Source: an uncultured Erysipelotrichaceae bacterium (lineage in GTDB: Bacteria > Bacillota_I > Bacilli_A > Acholeplasmatales > Anaeroplasmataceae). Taken from it: a stretch of 7,623 nucleotides of DNA. The stretch is from NCBI GenBank assembly GCA_902783745.1, contig CACZRY010000112.1, forward strand, positions 1-7,623, in the 5' to 3' direction. The notes beneath the pieces were generated by a model. The model did no database searches. It had not been told where the DNA came from and saw only the letters and a list, made by a program, of their open reading frames with translations. The first letter of the stretch is position 1. The number at the start of each line of letters is the position of its first letter. This document shows, in pieces, positions 1-6,312 of this stretch. Made by a program: the position numbers and the translations under genes.

Positions 1-1191
1 ATGGGTGGACCTTATGGTGGTTCTGGAGGAAGAGGTGGAGACATTATCTTCGTTGGTGATGAAGGTATGTCAACATTACTTGACTTAAGATATAGTAAGG
101 TTGTAAAAGGTAACGATGGTGAAAAAGGTAAAATTAAAGGTATGATGGGTGCTTGTGCATCAGATACTTTAATTCGTGTGCCTGTAGGTACAACTGTTTA
201 TGATGCTGATACAAATAAGGTTATAGGTGATATAACTAAGAATGGTGAAAAAGTTATTGCTGCACATGGAGGAAGAGGCGGAAGAGGAAATTTAGCATTT
301 CAATCTAACCGTTTAAAGTGTCCTGATTTCTGTGAAAAGGGAGAACCAGGTGAGCATAGATATATTCGTTGTGAATTAAGAGTATTAGCAGATTGCGGAC
401 TTGTTGGATTCCCAAGTGTTGGTAAATCTACAATTATATCTGCAGTATCAAATGCTAGACCTAAGATTGCAGCATATCATTTCACAACATTACAACCAAA
501 TTTAGGTATGGTTAAGCTAGATGATGGTAGAGATTTCGTTATGGCTGACTTACCTGGTATTATTGAAGGTGCACATAATGGTGCAGGTTTAGGATTAGAA
601 TTCTTACGTCATATTGAAAGATGTAGAGTTATTGTACATGTAATTGATATGGCAGGTACTGAGGGAAGAGATCCTTATGATGATTATATTAAAATCAACG
701 AAGAACTTAAGAGTTATAAGATGAATTTAATTAAGCGTCCTCAAATTGTTGTTGCTAACAAAATGGATATGCCAAACGCAGAAGAAAATTTGATTGAATT
801 CAAGAAGAAAACTGGTATAAAAGATGTTATTGCAATATCAGCATATACTAAATTAAATCTTGAAGAATTAAAATATAAGATTGCATCTACATTAGAAACA
901 GCAGAAACATTCTCTATATTTGAAGATGATGAATTTGAAGTTAGAGAATATACATATACTGAAGATGAAGAACCATTCATTATTGAATTACAAGATGATG
1001 GTGTATTCAATGTAACAGGTGCTAAATTAAAGAGAGCATTTGATATGACTGATTTTGATAGTGAAACTGCAAGATTCCGTTTCGCAAGACAATTAAGAGA
1101 ATATGGACTTGATGATGCATTAAGAAAAAGAGGCGTTAAAAACGGAGATACAGTACGTATTTTCGATTTTGAATTTGAATTTATTGAATAA
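1..1191 (+). CDS. obgE: Obg family GTPase (CgtA/ObgE), 5'-truncated by window edge
   Basis: Obg is an essential large GTPase that binds the 50S subunit, acts late in ribosome assembly and links it to the stringent response. The visible 396 residues show the end of the glycine-rich Obg fold (MGGPYGGSGGRGG at 1-13 and HGGRGGRGN at 89-97), the G domain with G1 GFPSVGKST (136-144), switch I FTTLQPNLG (161-169), G3 DLPG (183-186), G4 NKMD (253-256) and G5 SA (280-281), and a C-terminal OCT domain (about 312-395). Family members have roughly 30 residues before the MGGP motif (a segment like FRREKYVP), so the ATG at base 1 is almost certainly an internal methionine and the true start lies upstream of the window. 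The stop TAA is followed at once by a terminator, so this is the last gene of its transcript. The acidic linker at 308-324 is typical of the family. Confidence 0.96.
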   Translation: MGGPYGGSGGRGGDIIFVGDEGMSTLLDLRYSKVVKGNDGEKGKIKGMMGACASDTLIRVPVGTTVYDADTNKVIGDITKNGEKVIAAHGGRGGRGNLAFQSNRLKCPDFCEKGEPGEHRYIRCELRVLADCGLVGFPSVGKSTIISAVSNARPKIAAYHFTTLQPNLGMVKLDDGRDFVMADLPGIIEGAHNGAGLGLEFLRHIERCRVIVHVIDMAGTEGRDPYDDYIKINEELKSYKMNLIKRPQIVVANKMDMPNAEENLIEFKKKTGIKDVIAISAYTKLNLEELKYKIASTLETAETFSIFEDDEFEVREYTYTEDEEPFIIELQDDGVFNVTGAKLKRAFDMTDFDSETARFRFARQLREYGLDDALRKRGVKNGDTVRIFDFEFEFIE

Positions 1192-1198
1192 AAGTTAC

Positions 1199-1227
1199 AT
1201 CCCCAATTATTTGGGGGTCTTTTATTT
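1199..1227 (+). terminator. Rho-independent terminator after obgE
   Basis: CCCCAA (1201-1206) pairs with TTGGGG (1211-1216) around a TTAT loop. The stem can be extended by a T-G and an A-T pair at 1199-1200 with 1217-1218, and is followed by a T-rich run (1220-1227, broken by one A). It begins 8 nt after the obgE stop codon and lies just before the next promoter, so it separates the two transcription units. Confidence 0.9.
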
Positions 1228-1228
1228 G

Positions 1229-1257
1229 TTGAAAATGTAGATAAAAAATAGTAAAAT
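1229..1257 (+). promoter_or_regulatory. Sigma-A type promoter of the LRR-HAD-ybeY-cdd-era-recO operon
   Basis: A -35 box TTGAAA (1229-1234) and a -10 box TAAAAT (1252-1257) are separated by exactly 17 nt, each with one mismatch to TTGACA/TATAAT. Transcription would start near 1264, giving a 5' leader of about 43 nt. The -35 box begins directly after the obgE terminator. The same -10 with flanks (GTAAAATAT) recurs in the promoter ahead of the T-box. Confidence 0.78.
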
Positions 1258-1293
1258 ATATTTAATAGCGTACTGCTTTTAGAATTGAAACTC

Positions 1294-1299
1294 GGAGGT
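1294..1299 (+). promoter_or_regulatory. Strong Shine-Dalgarno site of the LRR gene
   Basis: GGAGGT lies 7 nt before the ATG at 1307, the strongest ribosome-binding site in the window. It fixes the start of the LRR protein and suggests the operon's first gene is efficiently translated. Confidence 0.88.
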
Positions 1300-1306
1300 A
1301 TTTTTT

Positions 1307-2764
1307 ATGATAAAATACGAAGTACAAGGAAACAAAATAGTAGTCCTTTTAGGATGTGATGATACTGAAGTAGAATTAGGTTTACCTGATACTATCGAAA
1401 ACCTACCTGTATCAAAGATTGCACCAGATGCTTTTGCGGAGAAAAAGAATTTACGTGCAGTTGAAATTCCAGGAACTTGTAAGGTAATCGGACCTTATGC
1501 ATTTGCTGCATGCCCTAATCTTGAACATGTAATTTTAGATGAAGGTGTTGAAACAATAGAAGACTGGGCTTTCATTAATTGTAATATTAAGGAAATTAAA
1601 CTTCCATCAACAATAAAGTCAATTGGTTCTAATGCATTTATTGGTAATAAATGTAAAAATGATATTGATGAATATATGGAAAAGGTTAATGCTATTAAGA
1701 AACCTAAAAACCATACAAATAACAAGTGCTGTATGCTTCCATTATCACTTGCTGATAATATGAGAAAGATTACAGATACATATATCCAATTAGAGTCAAA
1801 AAAGATTGATAAGCAATTTGATGAAAGACTAATGGGTAATATTACAAATAAGCAATTAGATATTCCATTTGTTTTTGATGGTGACCAATTTATACTTGCG
1901 GTATTTAATCGTAAAGCCTTCGAAAATGATTTAACATTAGAATTATCTAGTGAAACAAAAACAAAAATGGGGTTATATTCAGAAAATGACCCAGACTTTA
2001 TAAATGTTAAAGTAAGAGTTATGAATAAGGATGAAGAAGTATCTGAATTTGTTTTTAAATCACCTTATTTTGAAAACCTTACTTTTGATATCGTATCTAA
2101 ACAAAAGTTAGAACATGATGGTATGCAATATTATTTCTTAACAGTTAAGGCAAACCTTGAATGCTATGGAAATGGTAATTTTGATAGACAATTTGCATTA
2201 AATATGTATGATGACTTATTAGGAAAATATGAAACTCAATTTGCATCAGGCTTAATTGATAATGAACAGATTTCATATATTAGAGATACAATTAATAACC
2301 GTATCTATGTTACAATGGATGGTTTCATCTCTCAAATTGATGGTGCATATGTTATGAATTATGTATATAACATTATTCGTTCATATTTAAATGATGATAA
2401 TACAGATCATACAGCATTAGATCAATTCTTAACTGATAAGTTATTTGAATTCTATGATAAATTATCTGATTTTAATTCATTTGCACAAATTTGTTTTGAT
2501 GATCAAAATGAAGTAATGCAAGGTGTTGAAGAAGCAACTGGAAAGAAATTAGAAGAATTAGCACAACAATATCAAATTGATGTTGTCGACCTATTAGGTA
2601 ATGCAATGTCTGAAGAAGATATTCAAACTGCACAAGCTAATTTCATAAATAATCAAAACAATTACACTCTTCATGCAGATTTCTTAAATTATGTATATCA
2701 AGAAATGAAGAGCTTGAATCAAGAATTTAATGAATTCAAATATAATAATTCAAAGAAGAAGTAG
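1307..2764 (+). CDS. Cytoplasmic BspA-type leucine-rich-repeat protein with unrecognised C-terminal region
   Basis: The function is unknown. Residues about 31-113 carry three to four BspA/LRR_5-type repeats of about 23 residues, recognisable by the recurring pattern I..xAFxxCxxLxxVxIP (IAPDAFAEKKNLRAVEIP, IGPYAFAACPNLEHVIL, IEDWAFINCNIKEIKLP, IGSNAFIG). Such repeats usually make a curved protein-binding surface. The remaining residues, about 145-485, match no family I know; they look globular, rich in acidic and aromatic residues and asparagine, and end in a lysine-rich tail (NNSKKK). There is no signal peptide, membrane segment or cell-wall anchor, so the protein is predicted to be cytoplasmic, unlike many secreted BspA-type proteins. 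The start is set by GGAGGT 7 nt upstream. It is the first gene of the operon, 9 nt before the HAD gene. The gene call is firm; any role as a scaffold or interaction protein is inference from the repeats. Confidence 0.85.
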   Translation: MIKYEVQGNKIVVLLGCDDTEVELGLPDTIENLPVSKIAPDAFAEKKNLRAVEIPGTCKVIGPYAFAACPNLEHVILDEGVETIEDWAFINCNIKEIKLPSTIKSIGSNAFIGNKCKNDIDEYMEKVNAIKKPKNHTNNKCCMLPLSLADNMRKITDTYIQLESKKIDKQFDERLMGNITNKQLDIPFVFDGDQFILAVFNRKAFENDLTLELSSETKTKMGLYSENDPDFINVKVRVMNKDEEVSEFVFKSPYFENLTFDIVSKQKLEHDGMQYYFLTVKANLECYGNGNFDRQFALNMYDDLLGKYETQFASGLIDNEQISYIRDTINNRIYVTMDGFISQIDGAYVMNYVYNIIRSYLNDDNTDHTALDQFLTDKLFEFYDKLSDFNSFAQICFDDQNEVMQGVEEATGKKLEELAQQYQIDVVDLLGNAMSEEDIQTAQANFINNQNNYTLHADFLNYVYQEMKSLNQEFNEFKYNNSKKK

Positions 2765-2773
2765 GATGATTTT

Positions 2774-3631
2774 ATGGCAAAGACAACCATTGCAATAATG
2801 TATGATTTTGATAAAACTTTATCTACATCTGATATGCAAAATTTTGGTTTTATTAATAAGCTTGGAATGACACCAAATGAATTTTGGGGTGAAACATCAA
2901 AGCTTACTGAAGAAAATCATATGGATAAAATTTTATCATATATGTTTATGATGGTAAAAAAATCAAAAGAAAAGAATATTCCATTAACATATGAATTCTT
3001 AAATGAATGTGGTAAGGATGTTATATTCCATAATGGCGTTTTAACTTGGTTTGAAAGAATCAATGAATATGCGTCATCACTTGGTGCAAATGTAGAACAT
3101 TATATTATTTCATCAGGTACAACAGAAATAATTATGGGTACTCCTATTGCTAAATATTTTAAAAGAATTTATGGATGTAATTTCTTATATGATGAAAATG
3201 GTATTGCAATATGGCCAAGTCTTTCAATAAATTATACTCAAAAAACACAATATATCTTTAGAATTGCTAAAGGTGCACTTGATGTGACTGATGATGATTC
3301 TGTTAATATGCATATGGAAGAAAAAGCAATTCCGTTTGAAAATATGATTTATATTGGAGATGGATTAACTGATATTCCTTGTATGAAGATAGTTAAAGAT
3401 GCAGGTGGCAAATCAATTGCATTATATCCACAAGGCTCAGAAGAAAAGGTTAAAAACCTTGTTAAGGATAAAAGAATTAATTTTGTTTGTGCTGCAGACT
3501 ATCAAAAAAATTCATCACTTGAAAAATTTGTTAAGGCAATGATTCAGTCTAGATGCATTCAAAATGGGTTAAAGGATATTGAAGAAAGTCAATTACAATC
3601 TTATTTAAAAAGAAATTTAGGTGTTAAATAA
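2774..3631 (+). CDS. HAD-superfamily phosphatase (phosphoserine phosphatase-like fold)
   Basis: A predicted soluble magnesium-dependent phosphohydrolase of 285 residues. All four HAD motifs are visible: motif I DFDKT (D11 nucleophile, D13 acid/base, T15), motif II IISSG (serine 113 or 114), a probable motif III lysine K157 in TQKTQ, and motif IV GDGLTD (D196, D200) binding the metal. A helical cap of about 85 residues lies between motifs I and II (about 20-105), as in C1-cap enzymes related to phosphoserine phosphatase. The substrate cannot be read from the sequence; a small phosphorylated metabolite is the default guess. An AGGA site (2763-2766), overlapping the previous stop codon, precedes the ATG by 7 nt. 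Its stop overlaps the ybeY start by one base (TAATG), so it is translated as part of the ybeY-era-recO operon. Many Bacilli have phoH or pgpH at this position instead. Confidence 0.88.
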   Translation: MAKTTIAIMYDFDKTLSTSDMQNFGFINKLGMTPNEFWGETSKLTEENHMDKILSYMFMMVKKSKEKNIPLTYEFLNECGKDVIFHNGVLTWFERINEYASSLGANVEHYIISSGTTEIIMGTPIAKYFKRIYGCNFLYDENGIAIWPSLSINYTQKTQYIFRIAKGALDVTDDDSVNMHMEEKAIPFENMIYIGDGLTDIPCMKIVKDAGGKSIALYPQGSEEKVKNLVKDKRINFVCAADYQKNSSLEKFVKAMIQSRCIQNGLKDIEESQLQSYLKRNLGVK

Positions 3632-4056
3632 TGAGAGTTAATTTTTATAATGAAACAAATGAAAAGGTAAGAAGATTTGAACACTTACTACATAAAATTT
3701 TTAAGGATTTCAATGTAAAAAAAGATATTAATTTTATCTTTGTTTCAAAAGAAAGAATTCATGAAATAAATAAAGAATTTAGAAATATAGATAAAGTTAC
3801 TGATGTAATATCATTTGCATTATGCGATGATTTAGAAAATGATATTAAATCTAGCTTAGGTGATGTATTCATCTGTCTTGATAAAGCTTATGAACAAGCA
3901 AAAGAATATGGACATTCTATTAATAGAGAGGTTGCATTCTTAGCTGTACATGGTTACTTACATTTATGTGGATTTGATCATCAAACTAAGGAAGAAGAAC
4001 AAATTATGTTTTCTAAGCAGGATGATATCTTAAATAAGGCAGGAATTAAAAGATGA
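3631..4056 (+). CDS. ybeY: Endoribonuclease YbeY (rRNA maturation factor)
   Basis: YbeY is a zinc-dependent single-strand endoribonuclease family involved in 16S rRNA 3'-end maturation and 70S quality control. The 141-residue product has the usual length and the diagnostic metal motif HGYLHLCGFDH (107-117), with ligands H107, H111 and H117, plus the conserved RxxDxxTDVISF block (51-62). The ATG overlaps the stop of the HAD gene in TAATG, with AGGTG (3619-3623) about 7 nt upstream as the ribosome-binding site. Its own stop overlaps the cdd start in ATGA. The neighbours cdd and era are the classic Firmicute partners, and Era also acts at the 3' end of 16S rRNA, so shared expression makes sense. 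The usual intervening dgkA is missing. Confidence 0.96.
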   Translation: MRVNFYNETNEKVRRFEHLLHKIFKDFNVKKDINFIFVSKERIHEINKEFRNIDKVTDVISFALCDDLENDIKSSLGDVFICLDKAYEQAKEYGHSINREVAFLAVHGYLHLCGFDHQTKEEEQIMFSKQDDILNKAGIKR

Positions 4057-4454
4057 ATGTAGATAGTCTTTTGGATATGGCTTTAACTGCAAGATTTCAT
4101 GCATATGCTCCTTATTCAAAATTTAAGGTAGGTTGTGCTATTTTATTAAAAAATGGACAATTTGTAACAGGCTGTAACATCGAAAATAAGAGTTACGGCT
4201 TATCTATTTGTGCTGAAAGAAATGCAGTATTTAAATTAATATCTATGGGTTATACTAAAAATGATGTTGAAGCAGTATGTGTCGTTGGAGATTTAAAAGA
4301 ACCAATTATGCCATGTGGTGCATGTAGAGAGGTTTTAATGGAATTATTATCTCCTGATACAAAAATCATTTTATCTAACCTAGAAAGAAATTATATAGAA
4401 CTTAATTTAAATGATTTATTACCATATGCATTCAAAATAAATGAGGAATTATAA
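4053..4454 (+). CDS. cdd: Cytidine deaminase, homotetrameric type
   Basis: Hydrolytically deaminates cytidine and deoxycytidine to uridine and deoxyuridine in pyrimidine salvage, in the cytosol. The 133-residue length matches the short tetrameric class typified by the Bacillus subtilis enzyme. Zinc and catalytic residues are intact: CAER (C53 ligand, E55 proton shuttle, R56) and PCGAC (C88 and C91 ligands). The substrate-binding NIEN segment is at 42-45 and the FKVGCA strand at 24-29. The start overlaps the ybeY stop (ATGA), with AGGA at 4041-4044 as a ribosome-binding site, and the stop overlaps the era start by one base. In Bacillus, dgkA normally sits between ybeY and cdd; here the two genes are directly fused by overlap. 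Confidence 0.96.
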   Translation: MNVDSLLDMALTARFHAYAPYSKFKVGCAILLKNGQFVTGCNIENKSYGLSICAERNAVFKLISMGYTKNDVEAVCVVGDLKEPIMPCGACREVLMELLSPDTKIILSNLERNYIELNLNDLLPYAFKINEEL

Positions 4455-5371
4455 TGCAAAAGAATGAATTTAGATCAGGCTTTGTTACAATAATTGGTAG
4501 ACCTAATGTAGGTAAATCAACATTCTTAAATAAAGTTGTTGGTAAAAAAGTTGCAATTATGTCAGATAAGCCTCAAACAACAAGAAATAAAATACTTGGT
4601 GTTGTAAATGCAAAAAACTATCAAATCGCATTTACTGATACACCAGGAATTCATAAAGCGAATAGTGAACTTGATAGAAGAATGGTTAATGCTTCTTATG
4701 GTTCAGTATCAGGTGTTGATGCAGTTATATTTATGACTACACCAACAAAAAAAATTTTACCTGGTGATGAAATTATAATGAATAATTTAAAGAAAACAAA
4801 AATACCTGTTTTCTTAGTTATTAATAAAGTAGACCAGTTAAAAAGATTTAATGATATTGATTTAACACTTGCGTTATATCAAAACTTATATCCTTTCCAA
4901 GGATTTTTCCCAATATCAGTATTAGAAAATAAAAATATAGATCATTTACTTGATGCCATTTATGATATTTTACCTAAAGGACCTAAATTTTATCCTGATG
5001 ATATGATATCTGATCATGATAATAAATTCTTAATTTCTGAAATGATAAGAGAAAAGATATTATATTTAACTAAAGAAGAGGTTCCTCATTCAATTGCAGT
5101 TACAGTTGATCTTCTAAAAGATAATGAAGAAGATAAAACAGTAAAAGATGTATATGCAACTATATATGTTGAAAGAGATAGCCAAAAACAAATTATTATA
5201 GGTAAAAATGGTAGCTTAATTAAACATGTAAAGGATCTTGCTAAATCTGATATTAAAAAGCTTTTAGGTACAAGAGTTAACCTTGATTTATGGGTTAAGG
5301 TTAAAAAGGATTGGAAAGATAGACCTGGTGATTTAGCATATCTAGGTTATTCTCAAGATAAATTCGAATAA
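4454..5371 (+). CDS. era: GTPase Era (30S subunit assembly)
   Basis: Era is a Ras-like GTPase with a KH domain that binds the 3' end of 16S rRNA during 30S assembly. The 305-residue product is full length. The G domain shows G1 GRPNVGKST (15-23), switch I QTTRN (41-45), G3 DTPG (62-65), G4 NKVD (124-127) and a G5 loop that reads ISV (154-156) where SA is usual. The C-terminal KH domain has the GKNG loop (250-253) and the family signature LWVKVKKDW (279-287). GAGGA at 4443-4447 lies 6 nt before the ATG, which overlaps the cdd stop in TAATG; the era stop overlaps the recO start in the same way. The G5 change is conservative and probably harmless, because this loop contacts the base mainly through the backbone. 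Confidence 0.97.
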   Translation: MQKNEFRSGFVTIIGRPNVGKSTFLNKVVGKKVAIMSDKPQTTRNKILGVVNAKNYQIAFTDTPGIHKANSELDRRMVNASYGSVSGVDAVIFMTTPTKKILPGDEIIMNNLKKTKIPVFLVINKVDQLKRFNDIDLTLALYQNLYPFQGFFPISVLENKNIDHLLDAIYDILPKGPKFYPDDMISDHDNKFLISEMIREKILYLTKEEVPHSIAVTVDLLKDNEEDKTVKDVYATIYVERDSQKQIIIGKNGSLIKHVKDLAKSDIKKLLGTRVNLDLWVKVKKDWKDRPGDLAYLGYSQDKFE

Positions 5372-6033
5372 TGAGAGGAATAATTGTTAAATCACTAGAT
5401 TATAAGGAAAAATCTAAGATTGTATATATTTATTCAATATTAGGATTAAAAGGATATAAGGTTTTAGGCGTAAAAGGAAAGAAAAATGTATCAAGTGGTA
5501 ATTTGATTACAGGTAATATTATTGATTTTACTTTTATTGATTCATCATTTCCTACACTACAAGAATTCTATACTATAAAATCTAATCTTAATTGTAGTAA
5601 TGATTTAAAAACTATTGAGGTCTTAAGGGCAATGATTGAAATAATAAATTATTTGCCAGAGGATTCTAATAATGAATTAATGTATCCATTTATAGAAGAA
5701 GCATTTTTAAAAATATTAGAACTTGATTCATTAAAGGTTTTATCAATATTTTTAATAAAAATGCTTTATCCATTTGGAGTTAATCCAGAATTAAAAAAGT
5801 GTCAAAGATGTGGAAATACTAATGATTTAATTGGTTTTTCTATAACAGACCATGGCGCTTTATGTAAAAATTGTTATAAATATAATGATAATTACTTAGA
5901 TTATTGGCAAGAATATTATTATAAAAAATTACCAATAGAAGAATATAGTGATTGTGATTTTATAAAATTATTAAAGGAAATAGAGAAATATTATCTAATA
6001 AATGCACATATTAATCTAAAACTTCATTTATAA
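5371..6033 (+). CDS. recO: DNA repair protein RecO
   Basis: RecO works with RecR and RecF to load RecA onto SSB-coated single-stranded DNA in recombinational repair. The N-terminal OB fold (about 1-72) begins with the typical MRGIIVKSLDYKEKSKIV, followed by a helical domain and a four-cysteine zinc site, CQRC (C144, C147) and CKNC (C165, C168). At 220 residues it is somewhat shorter than the usual 240-255, with the C-terminal part looking trimmed. The identification rests on these features and on position directly after era, the standard Firmicute order. The start overlaps the era stop (TAATG). I see no Shine-Dalgarno sequence within about 20 nt upstream, so translation probably depends on coupling to era. 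No hairpin terminator follows before the T-box promoter. Confidence 0.9.
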   Translation: MRGIIVKSLDYKEKSKIVYIYSILGLKGYKVLGVKGKKNVSSGNLITGNIIDFTFIDSSFPTLQEFYTIKSNLNCSNDLKTIEVLRAMIEIINYLPEDSNNELMYPFIEEAFLKILELDSLKVLSIFLIKMLYPFGVNPELKKCQRCGNTNDLIGFSITDHGALCKNCYKYNDNYLDYWQEYYYKKLPIEEYSDCDFIKLLKEIEKYYLINAHINLKLHL

Positions 6034-6046
6034 ATATTATTATTTA

Positions 6047-6075
6047 TTGACTTTAATTATTAATAAAAGTAAAAT
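6047..6075 (+). promoter_or_regulatory. Sigma-A type promoter of the T-box/GNAT/valS unit
   Basis: A -35 box TTGACT (6047-6052) and a -10 box TAAAAT (6070-6075) are separated by exactly 17 nt. Transcription would begin near 6082, just before the first paired bases of the T-box stem I. The spacing and -10 box are the same as in the promoter at 1229-1257. Confidence 0.82.
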
Positions 6076-6255
6076 ATTAACAAAGCTTTGAAGTGAAGGA
6101 GTATTCATATTCATTCTTTTAGAGAGAATACGTATGGTGAAAGTATTCATTATGATATGAAGAAGGTAGTCATGGAGCTGATTTTATGAGCTTAGTAGTA
6201 AAATCCGTTATCTGCGTTAAAGAAAATTGAGGGCTATGGATTTATATTCATAGAA

Positions 6256-6286
6256 CTAAGGTGGTACCGCGATAATTCGTCCTTAG
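6256..6286 (+). promoter_or_regulatory. T-box antiterminator helix with tRNA acceptor bulge
   Basis: CTAAGG (6256-6261) pairs with CCTTAG (6281-6286), and GCG (6269-6271) with CGT (6278-6280, one wobble), leaving the standard seven-base bulge TGGTACC (6262-6268). The first four bulge bases TGGT pair with an uncharged tRNA end ACCA, so the variable base T fits a discriminator base A73, as in tRNA-Val. Formation of this helix uses the 5' arm of the terminator, so the two structures exclude each other. Confidence 0.9.
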
Positions 6287-6312
6287 AAATATGTTTTCTA
6301 AGGACTTTTTTT
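6279..6312 (+). terminator. T-box regulated intrinsic terminator
   Basis: GTCCTTAGAAA (6279-6289) pairs with TTTCTAAGGAC (6295-6305) around a five-base loop, an 11-bp stem followed by seven T residues (6306-6312). It is the default structure when tRNA is charged. The T run ends at the base directly before the GNAT start codon. Confidence 0.95.
6300..6304 (+). promoter_or_regulatory. GNAT ribosome-binding site inside the terminator stem
   Basis: AAGGA, 8 nt before the ATG at 6313, is the only plausible Shine-Dalgarno site for the GNAT gene and lies wholly within the 3' arm of the T-box terminator. It would be paired in the terminator form and free in the antiterminator form, so the leader may control translation as well as transcription. 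That second level of control is inference. Confidence 0.72.

Larger units (their letters stand above)
6083..6312 (+). promoter_or_regulatory. T-box riboswitch leader, probably sensing tRNA-Val
   Basis: A T-box RNA binds its cognate tRNA and permits transcription only when that tRNA is uncharged. The core T-box AAGGTGGTACCGCG is at 6258-6271. Stem I: AGCTTTG (6084-6090) can pair with TGGAGCT (6173-6179, with wobbles), TTCATAT (6104-6110) with ATATGAA (6155-6161), and GAATAC (6126-6131) with GTATTC (6143-6148), closing an apical loop with the conserved GGTGAAA; the AGAGAG motif is at 6121-6126 and the loop-E AGTA at 6100-6103. The 3' side of the specifier loop reads GTAGTCA (6166-6172); GTC (6169-6171) followed by A is the likely specifier, and GTA just before it is also a valine codon. 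The stem II region CCGTTATC...GCGTTAA (6205-6219) and a stem III hairpin (6234-6253) follow. A downstream valS supports valine specificity. The pairings were worked out by hand. Confidence 0.93.

Noticed and set aside
1..3. ATG at base 1 as the true start of obgE
   Set aside because: Obg proteins carry about 30 more residues before the MGGP motif, so this methionine is internal and the gene is cut by the window edge.
741..1010. Minus-strand open frame of 89 codons inside obgE
   Set aside because: It lies opposite the well-conserved G4/G5 region and C-terminal domain of obgE, is low-complexity and serine/asparagine-rich, and has no supporting context; it is a shadow of the real gene.
1258..1306. 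Riboswitch or attenuator in the short leader of the LRR operon
   Set aside because: About 43 nt with no stable hairpin or T run seen; it looks like a plain 5' leader with a strong ribosome-binding site.
1495..1725. Minus-strand open frame of 76 codons inside the LRR gene
   Set aside because: It is antisense to the LRR repeats and shows no recognisable protein features; its hydrophobic look comes from the complement of the repeat codons.
6134..6160. Eight-codon leader peptide in the T-box (ATG GTG AAA GTA TTC ATT ATG ATA TGA) with two valine codons
   Set aside because: It coincides with the conserved GGTGAAA apical loop and the 3' arm of stem I and lacks a Shine-Dalgarno site; the T-box explains the conservation, so attenuation by a leader peptide is not needed.
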